A stretch of DNA of 64,000 bases. Source: Leptobrachium leishanense. Lineage: Eukaryota; Chordata; Amphibia; Anura; Megophryidae. The notes under the pieces are model-generated. The model had not been told where the DNA came from, did not search any database, and saw only the letters and a program-made list of their open reading frames with translations. The position numbers were made by a program, and so were the translations under genes. The stretch is taken from contig CM019070.1 in assembly GCA_009667805.1 (NCBI GenBank), positions 53,590,451 through 53,654,450 of the forward strand, written 5' to 3'. Below, piece after piece: positions 43,711 through 54,125 of the stretch. How positions within the stretch are numbered: the first letter of the stretch is position 1; every line of letters begins with the position of its first letter.

Positions 43711-46619
43711 TGTATAAATTCCAATTGTGTTGTTTTTTTTCCTCGTTTCGGTGTTTTTCACATTTTTAAAGCTGTATTAAATTGCAGCACTCTAAATTCC
43801 GTAAAATACATATGGATATTTTGCATCTCACTATGCAGTCTTGGCTTGCTTACTCCCTATACTCAGAGGGTTAAGGGCTAATAAACAGACAAGAAAGTGG
43901 ACACAACAGTTGGGATTATGGATTCCCATTTCTTATACATGTACTTTCTCAGTCTTGAAATATCACGATTGCCCCTTACAATAGCAATAACCTATTCACT
44001 CCCCGGAGCCCCATCACAAAGCACTGTGCATTACAAGTGTGAATTGCCTGGATTATGTCTGTGATTTTGCTGCCCTGAACTCCACTTTCTGAAAGTTGTT
44101 TCATTGTGAGTCATCCTCCTTGGAGAGCCAAGAAGGTCCTTCATGTTACCAGACTCCGGTCCCTTGTTGGGGAATAAAAAAACAAACAAAGCAGCATTTA
44201 TCCATATCACGGGCTCATATCTGTGTCTTGTGTATTAGACATTTACAAGTCTCTTGCGGTGATTGGATCGGTTCCATATTTTTTCCCATTAACACCTGTT
44301 TTTCCTGTTAACCATAGGTCAGTGTTTTTACTCTTTTGGGTATTTCATCATCCAAGAGAGGACTGCTACACTTATTTTCCCCCTTTTTACAGCTTTTTGT
44401 AAAAACACAGCTGTTGTCAGATGTCTTGACTGTTAAGAATATATAGGAAGACATCTGCTAAATACACTTTTTAGCGTTTTGCATTTGATGTGCCACCATA
44501 GATGGGGTTCAAATAACATGTAATGTTATAGCTTCTTAAAAGCAGAATTATGAACAGGGAAGCTAGATTTTATCCATTCAGGGCGCTTGAATAAACAACA
44601 TCATTCCTATAATTTAAACCGGCAAAGTAAAACACTTCTACAGTTTTGCCATCTTCTTAAACATGAAAACAGGTTTTTTCGATTTGCAAAAAAAGTGTCC
44701 TATACTTTACACTAGGGATTTTTTACAAAGAAATCGACTGGTTTCAGAAAAAATATTTGGCATCTTATTGAGACGTGTGTGTATATGTAGGGCCGCTATC
44801 AGAGGGGTTATGGGTGTACCGGACCTGGTGACTCTAAGGCACATGGGCCCTGCAGAGTGTTACCAGACCCATGTATACAATGTGCTACATCCCTGGTGGT
44901 CCAGTGGCCGGTCGTCTGAGATAAACCCACTCTATGGTGATCCAGTAAAGAGCAGACTACTCACATATTACAAACATGTTGTGCACGTCACGTGCATGCT
45001 CAATGTTGCACATGTGATACAGACACAACGCACATGCTATATACAAGAGGTGATGGTGTGCACACATTATATGCGGGGCCAAATGAGGGGGAGGTTGCAA
45101 AGGGGAAGTCTGGTCAGTGGTTCAGTATGGGGCCACACAATTTCTGATGGCAGACGTGTGTGTAGGTATGTTTGTGTAAATTTATATATATTCTGTGATA
45201 CAGCAACCACTTGGGATACTTGGTTCCAGCCAAACAACACAGTCCTCTAGGGTATAAAAAGCCACAGATTTGAAGTTGTGCAAATGAGAGGTCTTTTTAT
45301 TCCAGCATAAACAAACACCATACTTGCCTTTGAATCACTATTGCAGGTGATTAAGAAAAAGAACCACAGACAAAATCCTAGCTCAATTAGAGCACTTACT
45401 AAACATACAGTGATCCTGACTATCGAGGTAACATAATCTGATAAACAAAAGAAAATCACATCTTTTCTTAGAAGTGATACTGCTCCCTGCCCTGCTCTCA
45501 GACGTCTGATTTAAACACTTCCCTCCAGGAGTCAGCAGCCTGAGAATTCACCTGTTGCTTAATTAATTGGCAACAGGTGCGAGAGGATAGAGGCCATGCG
45601 GGATTCTGGGTCCTAAATACCTTCCCTCGATTACTCTCCTAGACATTCTGTTACCCAATCTAAGCACTAAGTCACAATATATTTATAAATTATACATTCT
45701 TAGTGGGGCAAGATGATAATATTTAATAAGCAATTTGCATAGGACTTGTCATATTGGTCCAAATGGTCCAAACAATTATGCGTTCTAACCCAACACAAAC
45801 CGTTGGGTTAGAACCTGAATACTAGTTGGCATATAACCAATTTGTGAGCAAGTTGATCATATCCAGCTGAAGAATATTCTATGTTCTTTTCACATATATA
45901 AAATAGGCATGGTACGGTTTGAACATATTCACCAGATGGTTTTAGTAAGTCACATGATGGTATTATCTGAGAATTCTGCAGAGTAGTTCTGAACCAATGG
46001 GAATCATGTAGATGTTCACATGGGATTGGGTGAACTGAAACAAAGATGTGCTTTGATTAACTGTAATTTGAGGGGTTGTCTATTTCTTCTCTTCCTCTTT
46101 TCCACTATCAACGTTGACCTTTGTACTCCTACTCCTCCTCCGTACAACATTAATTGTCAAACCGATTTTTCAATACGTATGTTTTATCAATTGTTTTTGT
46201 AGTATTAATTATACCCTATAGAAAAAACACTCAGATGAATATTATTTTTGGGACATACAGGAATGAGTCAGTCTGTGTGTATATACACACACACATACAT
46301 ACATACAGTACATACATACAGTTGCACTCTGTGTGACCAAATCTCCATCATTAGATTCCTAAAGTTAGGTGGTTTAACGTCTTTATAAATCCCTAAAATG
46401 AAGAGCTCTTCCTATTCTGGAACCCAGACTCATATGCAAGAAGTGAATGTCACATGCAGGATATGATTGAAGTCAGATAGCTTAATTATCTTTTGAAAGC
46501 ACACACTGTGCTTTATATTTTTTCTTACCTTTTATTTTCTCAATAAAGTGGTCTTGTGGGTAAAAAGAGCTTCTCTGGTGTATGCTTTGTTATGGAAGGA
46601 AGGTGTGCAGAGGGAGCAT
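43711..46619. other. No supported gene
   Basis: Long non-coding stretch. A 195-codon open frame at 44663-45250 has no domain. TATAAAAAGCC near 45253 and a CA/TACA microsatellite at 46285-46320 are the only notable words. CACCTGTTGC...GCAACAGGTG at 45548-45578 is a short hairpin. Confidence 0.5.
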
Positions 46620-47089
46620 CTGTAGTCTGTATTATGCTTTGGTATGGGAGGAAGATGGATAGAGAGATTCTCTTGGTAGTGTGCTCTGGTATGGGAGGAA
46701 GATGGATAGAGAGATTCTCTTGGTAGTGTGCTCTGGTATGGGAGGAAGATGGATACAGAGAGATTCTCTTGGTAGTGTGCTCTGGTATGGCAGGAAGATG
46801 GATAGAGAGATTCTCTTGGTAGTGTGCTCTGGTATGGGAGGAAGATGGATAGAGAGAGATTCTCTTGTTGGTGTGCTCTGGAATGGGAGGAAGATGGGTA
46901 GAGAGAGATTCTCTTGGCAGTGTGCTCTGGTATGGGAGGAAGATGGATAGAGAGAGATTCTCTTGTTAGTGTGCTCTGGAATGGGAGGAAGATGGGTAGA
47001 GAGAGATTCTCTTGGCAGTGTGCTCTGGTATGGGAGGAAGATGGATAGAGATTCTCTTGGTAGTGTGCTCTGGAATGGGAGGAAGATGG
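46620..47089 (+). repeat. Minisatellite, about 47-51 bp units, split by the LTR retrotransposon
   Basis: About ten copies of GTGTGCTCTGGTATGGGAGG then AAGATGGATAGAGAGATTCT then CTTGGTA. One partial unit (GGTAGAGAGAAATTCTCTTG) continues at 54105-54125 beyond the retrotransposon. A long minus-strand frame through it is a repeat artefact. Confidence 0.92.
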
Positions 47090-48228
47090 TATGACGGAAT
47101 GGAGATGTTGTTCCGCCTGCGGGTGTGCTCTATCTGCGTGACCCCGTCGCTTACCGCTGGCCCGACTACCGAGTGACGCGCACTCGGCGTCTCGTGCGGC
47201 CTGGCGTGACCCTGGGGAAGGGTTAGCGGGCGGTGGAGGGGACCCCTGCCTAGAACCAGTCCGACCACTGAGCCATACAGCACTCAGCGTCCCGAGCAAC
47301 TGGTTCCCTGACCTTGCGGGTGTGGGACGTCTGTGGAGATCGGTTCTGGCAGCCGCGGAGAACTATTCGGATCTTATGGGGAAACGTTTCGGATATTATG
47401 TGGGAAACGTTTCCGATCCTGGGGCGGGTGACTTTTCGTATCTTGGGTGGCGGACTTTTCGGACCGGGGATGGGTGGAGAGTCGGATCGAGTTGGGACGG
47501 GCTTTTCGGATCGGGGTTGGAGAGAGTTTCGGATCTGGCGGAATCAGCGGAGAATTCGGATCTTACCGCAGTACCGAAGTGCGGTGCACGGCCGCGTCCT
47601 TCGGTTCGGATCTCCGGGAGGTAGTCGGGGAACCGAATCTTCATACGCAGCGCCTCTGCCCTGATACACGATGCAGGGACAGAGCGCTCGATTCGGTTCG
47701 TATCGGATGGTCACCGTATCCTGAGGCCGCGGGGGACACTCAGATGCGAAATACGGCGGAGACAAAGACACATCAGACGAGGCTGGATGCACTGCAAAAT
47801 CTGCCTTTATTGTTTACAGTTCAAGCATTTAACAACTCTGCACAAAATTACCATACAATGGGACTCCTGGCCCGCCCTCCCAGGACCCATTGGCCATTAT
47901 ACCTCAGGGAGTCGCCATTTCGGACCGGATGGTCCGAATCGGCCATTTTACGATTCGAACCGGATGGTTCGAATCGGCCATTTTCCGAATCGAGAATTCT
48001 GAACTGCGCCACAAGGTGATCGGAAAATGGCGGCGGGCAAGGCAAACAAAGGGGAAAATACATTACACCATAAACCAACGGGGAACACTGTATCACACCA
48101 CACAATAATCACATCTAAGAAAAAGTATGTTCAAACTCCGTGCGTGCCACCGCACCTAACTGTCCCTGGCCAAAACTAATGTCCGTGCGCACCGCCCCTG
48201 GCTGAGGGTGCTGGGCCATTCCGTGACA
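47090..48228 (-). repeat. 3' LTR of the Gmr1-type element
   Basis: On the minus strand it starts TGTCACGGAATGG and ends CCATTCCGTCATA. The pol frame runs 114 bases into it. It carries a candidate TATAA (47897-47901) and AATAAA (47816-47821) on the minus strand. Confidence 0.95.
47816..47821 (-). terminator. Polyadenylation signal in the 3' LTR
   Basis: AATAAA on the minus strand, about 75 bases after the candidate TATAA. The same site in the 5' LTR is 53688-53693. Confidence 0.55.
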
Positions 48229-50240
48229 CTCCTCCCCCTCCCCAAGGTCCGACGCACTCGGTTGGACCCCACCGGGTCGTACCGAGGTAGTCGGGGCTCC
48301 CCAATCCCCTGGTTCCCGGGCCGACTGCCGCGATAACCCATCTGCGTTACCGTTCTGCGACCCGGGCCGATATTGGATTGTAAAATTGAAGGGTTGGAGA
48401 GCCAGGCTCCACCGCAGCAGGCGGCCGTTCTCCCCCGCCACTCGGTTGAGCCACACCAAGGGGTTATGGTCGGTCATCACGGTGAAGGACCGACCGTAGA
48501 CATAGGGTTGGAGCTTCCGTAGAGCCCAGACCAAGGCCAGGCACTCCTTCTCCACGGCAGCATACCCCACCTCTCGTGGCAACAGCTTCCGACTAATGAA
48601 CGCCACCGGATGATCCCCCCCGTCGTCCCCCACTTGACTCAGGACAGCTCCCAGTCCGAACATGGACGCGTCTGTGTGAACAACAAAACGTTTGTTATAG
48701 TTGGGAGCTGCCAGCAGGGGCGCTTGGGTCAGGGCAGCCTTCAATTGTCGAAAGGCCTGTTCGCACTCCGGGGACCACAGGACTTGGCGGGGCAGGGATT
48801 TCTTGGTCAAGTCAGTCAGGGGTTTGGCCAGGTCACTGTAATGGGGTACAAATTTTCTATAGTACCCCGCGGTGCCCAGGAAGGCGAGAACCTGAGTTTT
48901 AGTCACAGGGGTGGGCCAATCCAGGATAGCCTCTATCTTAGCGGGCTCTGGCCGCTGTATCCCGCACCCCACCCGGTGGCCCAGATACTGCACTTCGGCC
49001 ATCCCCACCTTACATTTCTCCGGCTTTAGGGTCAGGTTGGCGTCTCTAATCCGGCCCAGGACAGTCCCTACATGATCCAGATGCTCCTCCCAGGTCTGGC
49101 TATAGATGGCTATATCATCCAGGTATGCGCAAGCGAATCCCTGGAGGCCATCGAGGAGGCGATCGATTAACCGCTGGAAGGTAGCAGGGGCGTTCTTCAT
49201 CCCGAACGGCATGACTCGAAACTGGTACAAGCCGAACGGGGTGATGAAGGCCGACTTCGGGGTCGCCTCCTCGGCAAGGGGAATCTGCCAATACCCCTTG
49301 CACAGATCCACCGTGGTGAAAAAATGACCCCCGGAGATCTGGTCTAGCAACTCGTCGACTCGGGGCATCGGATAAGTGTCCGTAATAGTACAATCGTTTA
49401 TCCGCCGATAGTCGACGCAGAACCTGGTGGTACCGTCCTTCTTGGGCACCAGGACCACGGGCGACGCCCATGGGCTGGCCGACGGCTCAATGACCCCCAG
49501 CTCCAACATCTCCCGGATCTCGGCCCGCATGGACTCGCGGACTGCTTCCGGGAGCCGGTACGCGGGCTGCCGGAGTGGTCTCTGACCGGGCGTGTCCACC
49601 TGATGGACAGCCTGGTCCGTATATCCCGGGAGAGCCGAGAAAACCCCCGGGTAAGCGAGAAGCAGCTGCCGCGCCTGCGCCTGTTTCTCGGGTCCTAACT
49701 CCTCCCCCAACTGCACCTGCTCCACCCCGGAAGGCTGCTTGGCTACCCCCGGAAGTTCTTCCAGCGGAAACGGTTCCATCTCCTCGGCAGCCGGCGCGCA
49801 TATGGCGTCCACCGTCTCCGGCCGCTCATGGAAGGCCTTCAGCATATTGACGTGGAACGTCCGCTGGATTCTGGTGTCTGCGCAGCTAACAACCACATAG
49901 GTGGTATCCCCCAGCTGGGTTACCACCTTGTAGGGACCTTGCCAGGCCGCCTGCAGCTTGTTCTGCCGCTGTGGTTTTAACACCAGAACCTTCTGCCCCA
50001 CGCAGAACGAGCGACTGCACGCAGCGCGATCGTACCACGCCTTCTGCTGAGCCTGGGCCGTCTCCATGTTCTCCTGCACGAACCCCTGGAGTTCCGCCAA
50101 GCGCTCCCGGAGCTTCAGGACGTACTCCACCACAGGAACCCCATCCTCCTCCGGTGCCCCCTCCCACTGAGCCCTAACCAGATCCAGGGGCCCTCGCACC
50201 CGGCGCCCATACAGCAGCTCAAAGGGGGAGTACCGGTGGA
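48115..50240 (-). CDS. Gmr1-type pol, 3' part: integrase C-terminus, reverse transcriptase, RNase H
   Basis: This is the downstream half of pol, open as one frame from 50358; the part before about 50240 is out of frame with the true protein. After YSPFELLYGRR comes the integrase tail with a GPY module (residues 141-143 of the open frame). The RT follows: SPVVLVPKKDG, TTVDLCKGYWQIP with catalytic Asp 351, and AYLDDIAIY with Asp 414 and 415. RNase H begins at VVHTDASMFGLGAVLSQ, with an EKECLAL Glu, a TDHNPL Asp and NADGLSR. All catalytic residues are present. It ends with TGA-type closure at 48115, after crossing the polypurine tract and 37 codons of the 3' LTR. No chromodomain is seen. It joins the upstream frame through a one-base shift, so it may be untranslated in this copy. 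Confidence 0.9.
48229..48243 (-). other. Polypurine tract
   Basis: GGGGAGGGGGAGGAG on the minus strand, directly against the 3' LTR. It would prime plus-strand DNA synthesis. It lies inside the pol frame and codes for part of GEGEE. Confidence 0.85.
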
Positions 50241-52910
50241 TTCCTGAGGAACCTCCCGGTAGGCGAACAGCAGATGGGGAAGATACTTCTCCCAATCCCT
50301 GTTCTCGTGCACAAAGGCCCGGATGAGCTGCTTCAGGATCCCATTGAACCGCTCGCACAGCCCGTTTGTCTGGGGGTGATACGGGGCGCTGTGCAGCGCC
50401 TTAACACCACAGAGACGCCAGAGCTGTTGGGTGAGCTCAGCGGTAAACTGGGTACCCTGATCGGATAGGATTTCTCGGGGAAACCCTACCCTCGTGAACA
50501 CCCTGAGGAGTGCGTCCGCTACAGTGTCCGCCTGGATATTGGCCAAGGCCACAGCCTCGGGGTACCGGGTGGCATAATCCACTACGGTAAGAATGTACCT
50601 CTTACCGGTGGCACTGGGCTGTGGCAACGGCCCTACGATGTCGACCGCCACCCGGCTAAAGGGCTCCTGGATAATGGGCATGGGCCGCAAGGGTGCCTTC
50701 GGGTGATCCCCGGCCTTCCCAGCTTTCTGACAAACTGGGCAGGTGCGACAGTAGTCGCGGGTGTCGTTGCTAAGGCGGGGCCAGTAAAACGCGCGCGCCA
50801 ACCGGTGCCGGGTTTTGCTCTGGCCTAAGTGACCCGAAAGGGGGATGTCATGGGCCAAGCGCAGAAGCTCCTGCCTGGGACCCTGGGGCACCACCAACTG
50901 CTTCTGCGGGATCTGCTTCTTCTTGGCCCCCTCCCTCACGGTGTAACGGTACAGCAACCCATCCTCCCACTCTACCTTGTCTTTCCCCTGGCCGTCCAGA
51001 CCCTGACCAGCTCGGTCCCGGTAGCCCTGTAATGTGGGATCGGTCTGGGTCTGGTGGCGAAGCGTCTCCGGGGTACTCCACGGGGAAGGGAGGACAGGTG
51101 GGGGGGGAAGGATCGGATCCCGTCGGGATATGAGAGGTGATGGCGGTCTAGGCGGTCGGGGAGGTCCTGGGGATCTGGGATGTCGGGAAGGTCTGGGAGG
51201 TCGGCAAGGGTTGGGAGGTTGGGGAGGTCGGGGAGGTTTGGGGGGTTTGGGAGGCCGGGGAGGTTTGGGGGGTTTGGGAGGCCGGGGAGGTTTGGGGGGT
51301 TTGGGAGGTCGGGACGGTTTTGGTGGGGATCTCACCTGGGTCCCATTCGGAGTGCCCTGGTCGTGACGTCGGCTCTGTTGCCTGGTGGTTACCGGGGTAG
51401 CTGCATCTGTGGAGTAAGCGGAAATAAGCTGCCCCAGATCGTTTCCCAGGAGCACCTCAGCCGGCAGTTGCCTCAACAACCCCACCCTCACCTCCTTCTC
51501 CCCGTTCCCCCAGTCCAGGTGCACCCGGGCCGTCTCGAGCCGGAGCACTTTTCCTCCCGCCACCCGTACTGCAACAGTGCTTTGCAGGCGGTCGCCCGGC
51601 GGAACCAAGTGAGGCCGGACCAGGGTGATGGTAGCCCCAGAGTCCCGCAGCCCCTCAGCGGGCCGCCCGTTTATCCACACCGCCTGGCGGTGGTGACGGC
51701 GGTTGTCGTCCGCGGCGGCTTGCACGGGGTCGGCCTCATACAACTGCTCCCATTCCTCCGGGGCCTCCGGCCACGGAGCTCCGGCGTCGCAGCAATGGGC
51801 CGCCGGCGATGCCCTGCCGGCCGGCCGGGTCAACTCCGGTCGGTTGGGGCAATATTGCTTGTAGTGGCCCTCCTGGTTGCACCCGTAGCATCGGACGTTG
51901 GCCATGTTGGTGGGCCGGCTGGGGGCCCGTGCTACCGGCGCCCGGACCACTGGTGGTGGGGGTGGTGGAAGTGGTGGGGCGGGTAAAGCTGAGCGGCCGG
52001 ACAAGGTCCGCTCTCCCCCCGACAGCTTCCGGGTGTCCGTATACTCGTCGGCCCAGGTGGCCGCTTGTTGCACCGTATGGGGTTTTTTATCGCGCACCCA
52101 CTCCCGGATAGCGGAGGGCGTGTGCTCGAAAAACTGTTCGAGCAACAGCAGTTGGGTGATCTCCGTCACCGTCTCCACCTGGCTTCCCGAGAGCCAGGTG
52201 CGCAAGTCCCTCTGCAGCCGATGGGCCCACTCCACGTGAGTGGCGCCGCTGGGCCGGCGGGAATTCCGGAACTTCATCCGGCTGGCTTCGGGGGTCACGG
52301 CAAATCTGCTCAGCAGCGCCTGCTTGACGTGCGAGTAACTAGTGGCCTCTTCATCCGGCACCGTGCGATAGGCCTCGGCGGCCCGACCGGTCAGCTTACT
52401 CGCCAAAATCCGTACCCAGTCGGCACGGTGCACCTCATGCACTCGACACAGGCGCTCAAAGTCTTGGAGGTAACTTTCTATTTCCTCCTCGGCTTCCCGG
52501 AACTCCTTGAACGCCTGGAACGGCACTTTCCGCCCGGGGTAACGGTCTGTCGGAGAACGGCTACTCCGCCGACTTCGCACTTCAGCCAGCCGTAGTTCGT
52601 GCACTCTCTCTCTCTCCCGCTCCTCTTCCTGGCCGAGTTCCCGACCCAGATTCCTCAGCTCCGCTTCCGATGGGGCCGGACCCATCATGGAGATCCGCTC
52701 CCGCATCTTCCGGCAAAAGTCACTGTCTTCGGGCTCGGCGGGGACGATAGCCGGCGCTATGTCAGCAGGCAACGCTGCGAACGCCGCCTCCTGATCCATC
52801 CTCTTCAACTCTTCCATCAGGGTCTCCCGGCTCTTGGAGCCCGGGACGCCGCCCCGGTTCTCCAGCATGCCACGCAGGACGTCCCGCTTGTAGGCACTGT
52901 ACCCGATCAT
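50115..52910 (-). CDS. Gmr1-type gag, protease and integrase in one frame
   Basis: ATG at 52910 lies 33 bases after the primer site. Residues about 1-130 are a charged N-terminus. Residues about 144-296 (EEIESYLQDFERLCRVHEV to WADEYTDTRKL) form a SCAN-like capsid region. A CCHC knuckle CYGCNQEGHYKQYC is at 351-364. Protease has DSG at 433-435 and VLLGNDLG near 487. A proline/lysine-rich linker (529-615) follows, built on PPKPPRPPK repeats. Integrase has the HHCC finger (His 697, His 704, Cys 734, Cys 737) and a D-D35-E core (Asp 767, Asp 827, Glu 863). Near residue 893 (about 50230) the frame leaves the family reading, and the last 38 residues are out of frame. gag, protease and integrase share one frame with no stop between them. 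Confidence 0.92.
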   Translation of the reverse strand: MIGYSAYKRDVLRGMLENRGGVPGSKSRETLMEELKRMDQEAAFAALPADIAPAIVPAEPEDSDFCRKMRERISMMGPAPSEAELRNLGRELGQEEERERERVHELRLAEVRSRRSSRSPTDRYPGRKVPFQAFKEFREAEEEIESYLQDFERLCRVHEVHRADWVRILASKLTGRAAEAYRTVPDEEATSYSHVKQALLSRFAVTPEASRMKFRNSRRPSGATHVEWAHRLQRDLRTWLSGSQVETVTEITQLLLLEQFFEHTPSAIREWVRDKKPHTVQQAATWADEYTDTRKLSGGERTLSGRSALPAPPLPPPPPPVVRAPVARAPSRPTNMANVRCYGCNQEGHYKQYCPNRPELTRPAGRASPAAHCCDAGAPWPEAPEEWEQLYEADPVQAAADDNRRHHRQAVWINGRPAEGLRDSGATITLVRPHLVPPGDRLQSTVAVRVAGGKVLRLETARVHLDWGNGEKEVRVGLLRQLPAEVLLGNDLGQLISAYSTDAATPVTTRQQSRRHDQGTPNGTQVRSPPKPSRPPKPPKPPRPPKPPKPPRPPKPPKPPRPPQPPNPCRPPRPSRHPRSPGPPRPPRPPSPLISRRDPILPPPPVLPSPWSTPETLRHQTQTDPTLQGYRDRAGQGLDGQGKDKVEWEDGLLYRYTVREGAKKKQIPQKQLVVPQGPRQELLRLAHDIPLSGHLGQSKTRHRLARAFYWPRLSNDTRDYCRTCPVCQKAGKAGDHPKAPLRPMPIIQEPFSRVAVDIVGPLPQPSATGKRYILTVVDYATRYPEAVALANIQADTVADALLRVFTRVGFPREILSDQGTQFTAELTQQLWRLCGVKALHSAPYHPQTNGLCERFNGILKQLIRAFVHENRDWEKYLPHLLFAYREVPQESTGTPPLSCCMGAGCEGPWIWLGLSGRGHRRRMGFLWWSTS
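50226..50242 (-). other. Frameshift point in integrase
   Basis: The upstream frame reads VPQESTG and then goes out of frame. The downstream frame picks up at YSPFELLYGRR. A one-base loss within ACCGGTACTCC would explain this. It lies inside a conserved domain, so a mutation or base-calling error is likelier than a programmed shift. Confidence 0.7.
51180..51330 (+). repeat. G-rich internal tandem repeat coding for the proline linker
   Basis: Plus strand: repeats of GGGAGGTTTGGGGGGTTTGG and GAGGCCGGGGAGGTTTGG, about 27-30 bp period, all in frame with the minus-strand protein (PPKPPRPPK). The G runs could form a quadruplex on the non-coding strand. Confidence 0.85.
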
Positions 52911-52942
52911 GCTGAGGGTCCCCCTAGGGCCTGCAGAGAGCT

Positions 52943-52960
52943 ATCCCACCGCTGCCACCA
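52943..52960 (-). other. Primer-binding site, tRNA-Leu type
   Basis: TGGTGGCAGCGGTGGGAT on the minus strand, one base from the 5' LTR. It is complementary to the 3' end of vertebrate tRNA-Leu ending ATCCCACCGCTGCCA plus CCA, by recall of that tRNA. Confidence 0.85.
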
Positions 52961-52961
52961 G

Positions 52962-54100
52962 TATGACGGAATGGAGATGTTGTTCCGCCTGCGGGTGTGC
53001 TCTATCTGCGTGACCCCGTCGCTTACCGCTGGCCCGACTACCGAGTGACGCGCACTCGGCGTCTCGTGCGGCCTGGCGTGACCCTGGGGAAGGGTTAGCG
53101 GGCGGTGGAGGGGACCCCTGCCTAGAACCAGTCCGACCACTGAGCCATACAGCACTCAGCGTCCCGAGCAACTGGTTCCCTGACCTTGCGGGTGTGGGAC
53201 GTCTGTGGAGATCGGTTCTGGCAGCCGCGGAGAACTATTCGGATCTTATGGGGAAACGTTTCGGATATTATGCGGGAAACGTTTCCGATCCTGGGGCGGG
53301 TGACTTTTCGTATCTTGGGTGGCGGACTTTTCGGACCGGGGATGGGTGGAGAGTCGGATCGAGTTGGGACGGGCTTTTCGGATCGGGGTTGGAGAGAGTT
53401 TCGGATCTGGCGGAATCAGCGGAGAATTCGGATCTTACCGCAGTACCGAAGTGCGGTGCACGGCCGCGTCCTTCGGTTCGGATCTCCGGGAGGTAGTCGG
53501 GGAACCGAATCTTCATACGCAGCGCCTCTGCCCTGATACACGATGCAGGGACAGAGCGCTCGATTCGGTTCGTATCGGATGGTCACCGTATCCTGAGGCC
53601 GCGGGGGACACTCAGATGCGAAATACGGCGGAGACAAAGACACATCAGACGAGGCTGGATGCACTGCAAAATCTGCCTTTATTGTTTACAGTTCAAGCAT
53701 TTAACAACTCTGCACAAAATTACCATACAATGGGACTCCTGGCCCGCCCTCCCAGGACCCATTGGCCATTATACCTCAGGGAGTCGCCAATTCGGACCGG
53801 ATGGTCCGAATCGGCCATTTTACGATTCGAACCGGATGGTTCGAATCGGCCATTTTCCGAATCGAGAATTCTGAACTGCGCCACAAGGTGATCGGAAAAT
53901 GGCGGCGGGCAAGGCAAACAAAGGGGAAAATACATTACACCATAAACCAACGGGGAACACTGTATCACACCACACAATAATCACATCTAAGAAAAAGTAT
54001 GTTCAAACTCCGTGCGTGCCACCGCACCTAACTGTCCCTGGCCAAAACTAATGTCCGTGCGCACCGCCCCTGGCTGAGGGTGCTGGGCCATTCCGTGACA
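52962..54100 (-). repeat. 5' LTR of the Gmr1-type element
   Basis: Same length as the 3' LTR and identical apart from two single-base differences seen by eye. Confidence 0.95.
53769..53773 (-). promoter_or_regulatory. Candidate TATA in the 5' LTR
   Basis: TATAA on the minus strand (GAGGTATAATGG context), with AATAAA about 75 bases downstream at 53688-53693. Repeated GGTTCGAATC words lie just upstream. No other TATA-like word is better placed. Confidence 0.4.
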
Positions 54101-54125
54101 GATGGGTAGAGAGAAATTCTCTTGG

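Larger units (their letters stand above)
47090..54100 (-). mobile_element. Gmr1-type LTR retrotransposon, complete, recently inserted
   Basis: 7,011 bp with two 1,139-bp LTRs and the target duplication GATGG at 47085-47089 and 54101-54105. On the minus strand the order is 5' LTR, tRNA-Leu primer site, gag, protease, integrase, reverse transcriptase, RNase H, polypurine tract, 3' LTR. Integrase before reverse transcriptase is the defining feature of the Gmr1 branch of Ty3/gypsy elements, whose gag is also the proposed source of the vertebrate SCAN domain. The LTRs differ at two positions by eye (one near 47401/53273, one near 47929/53801), so the insertion is young. One frameshift in integrase is the only break I see. 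Confidence 0.95.

Noticed and set aside
44663..45250. 195-codon frame as a host gene
   Set aside because: No domain, no splice or promoter context, and ordinary for chance in this sequence.
46532..47299. 255-codon minus-strand frame
   Set aside because: Runs along the minisatellite and into the LTR; repeated peptide only.
47447..48019. 190-codon frame, repeated at 53319-53891
   Set aside because: Both copies lie in the LTRs and run antisense to the element; no domain.
51180..52595. Long plus-strand frames opposite gag and protease
   Set aside because: Shadows of the GC-rich minus-strand coding region.
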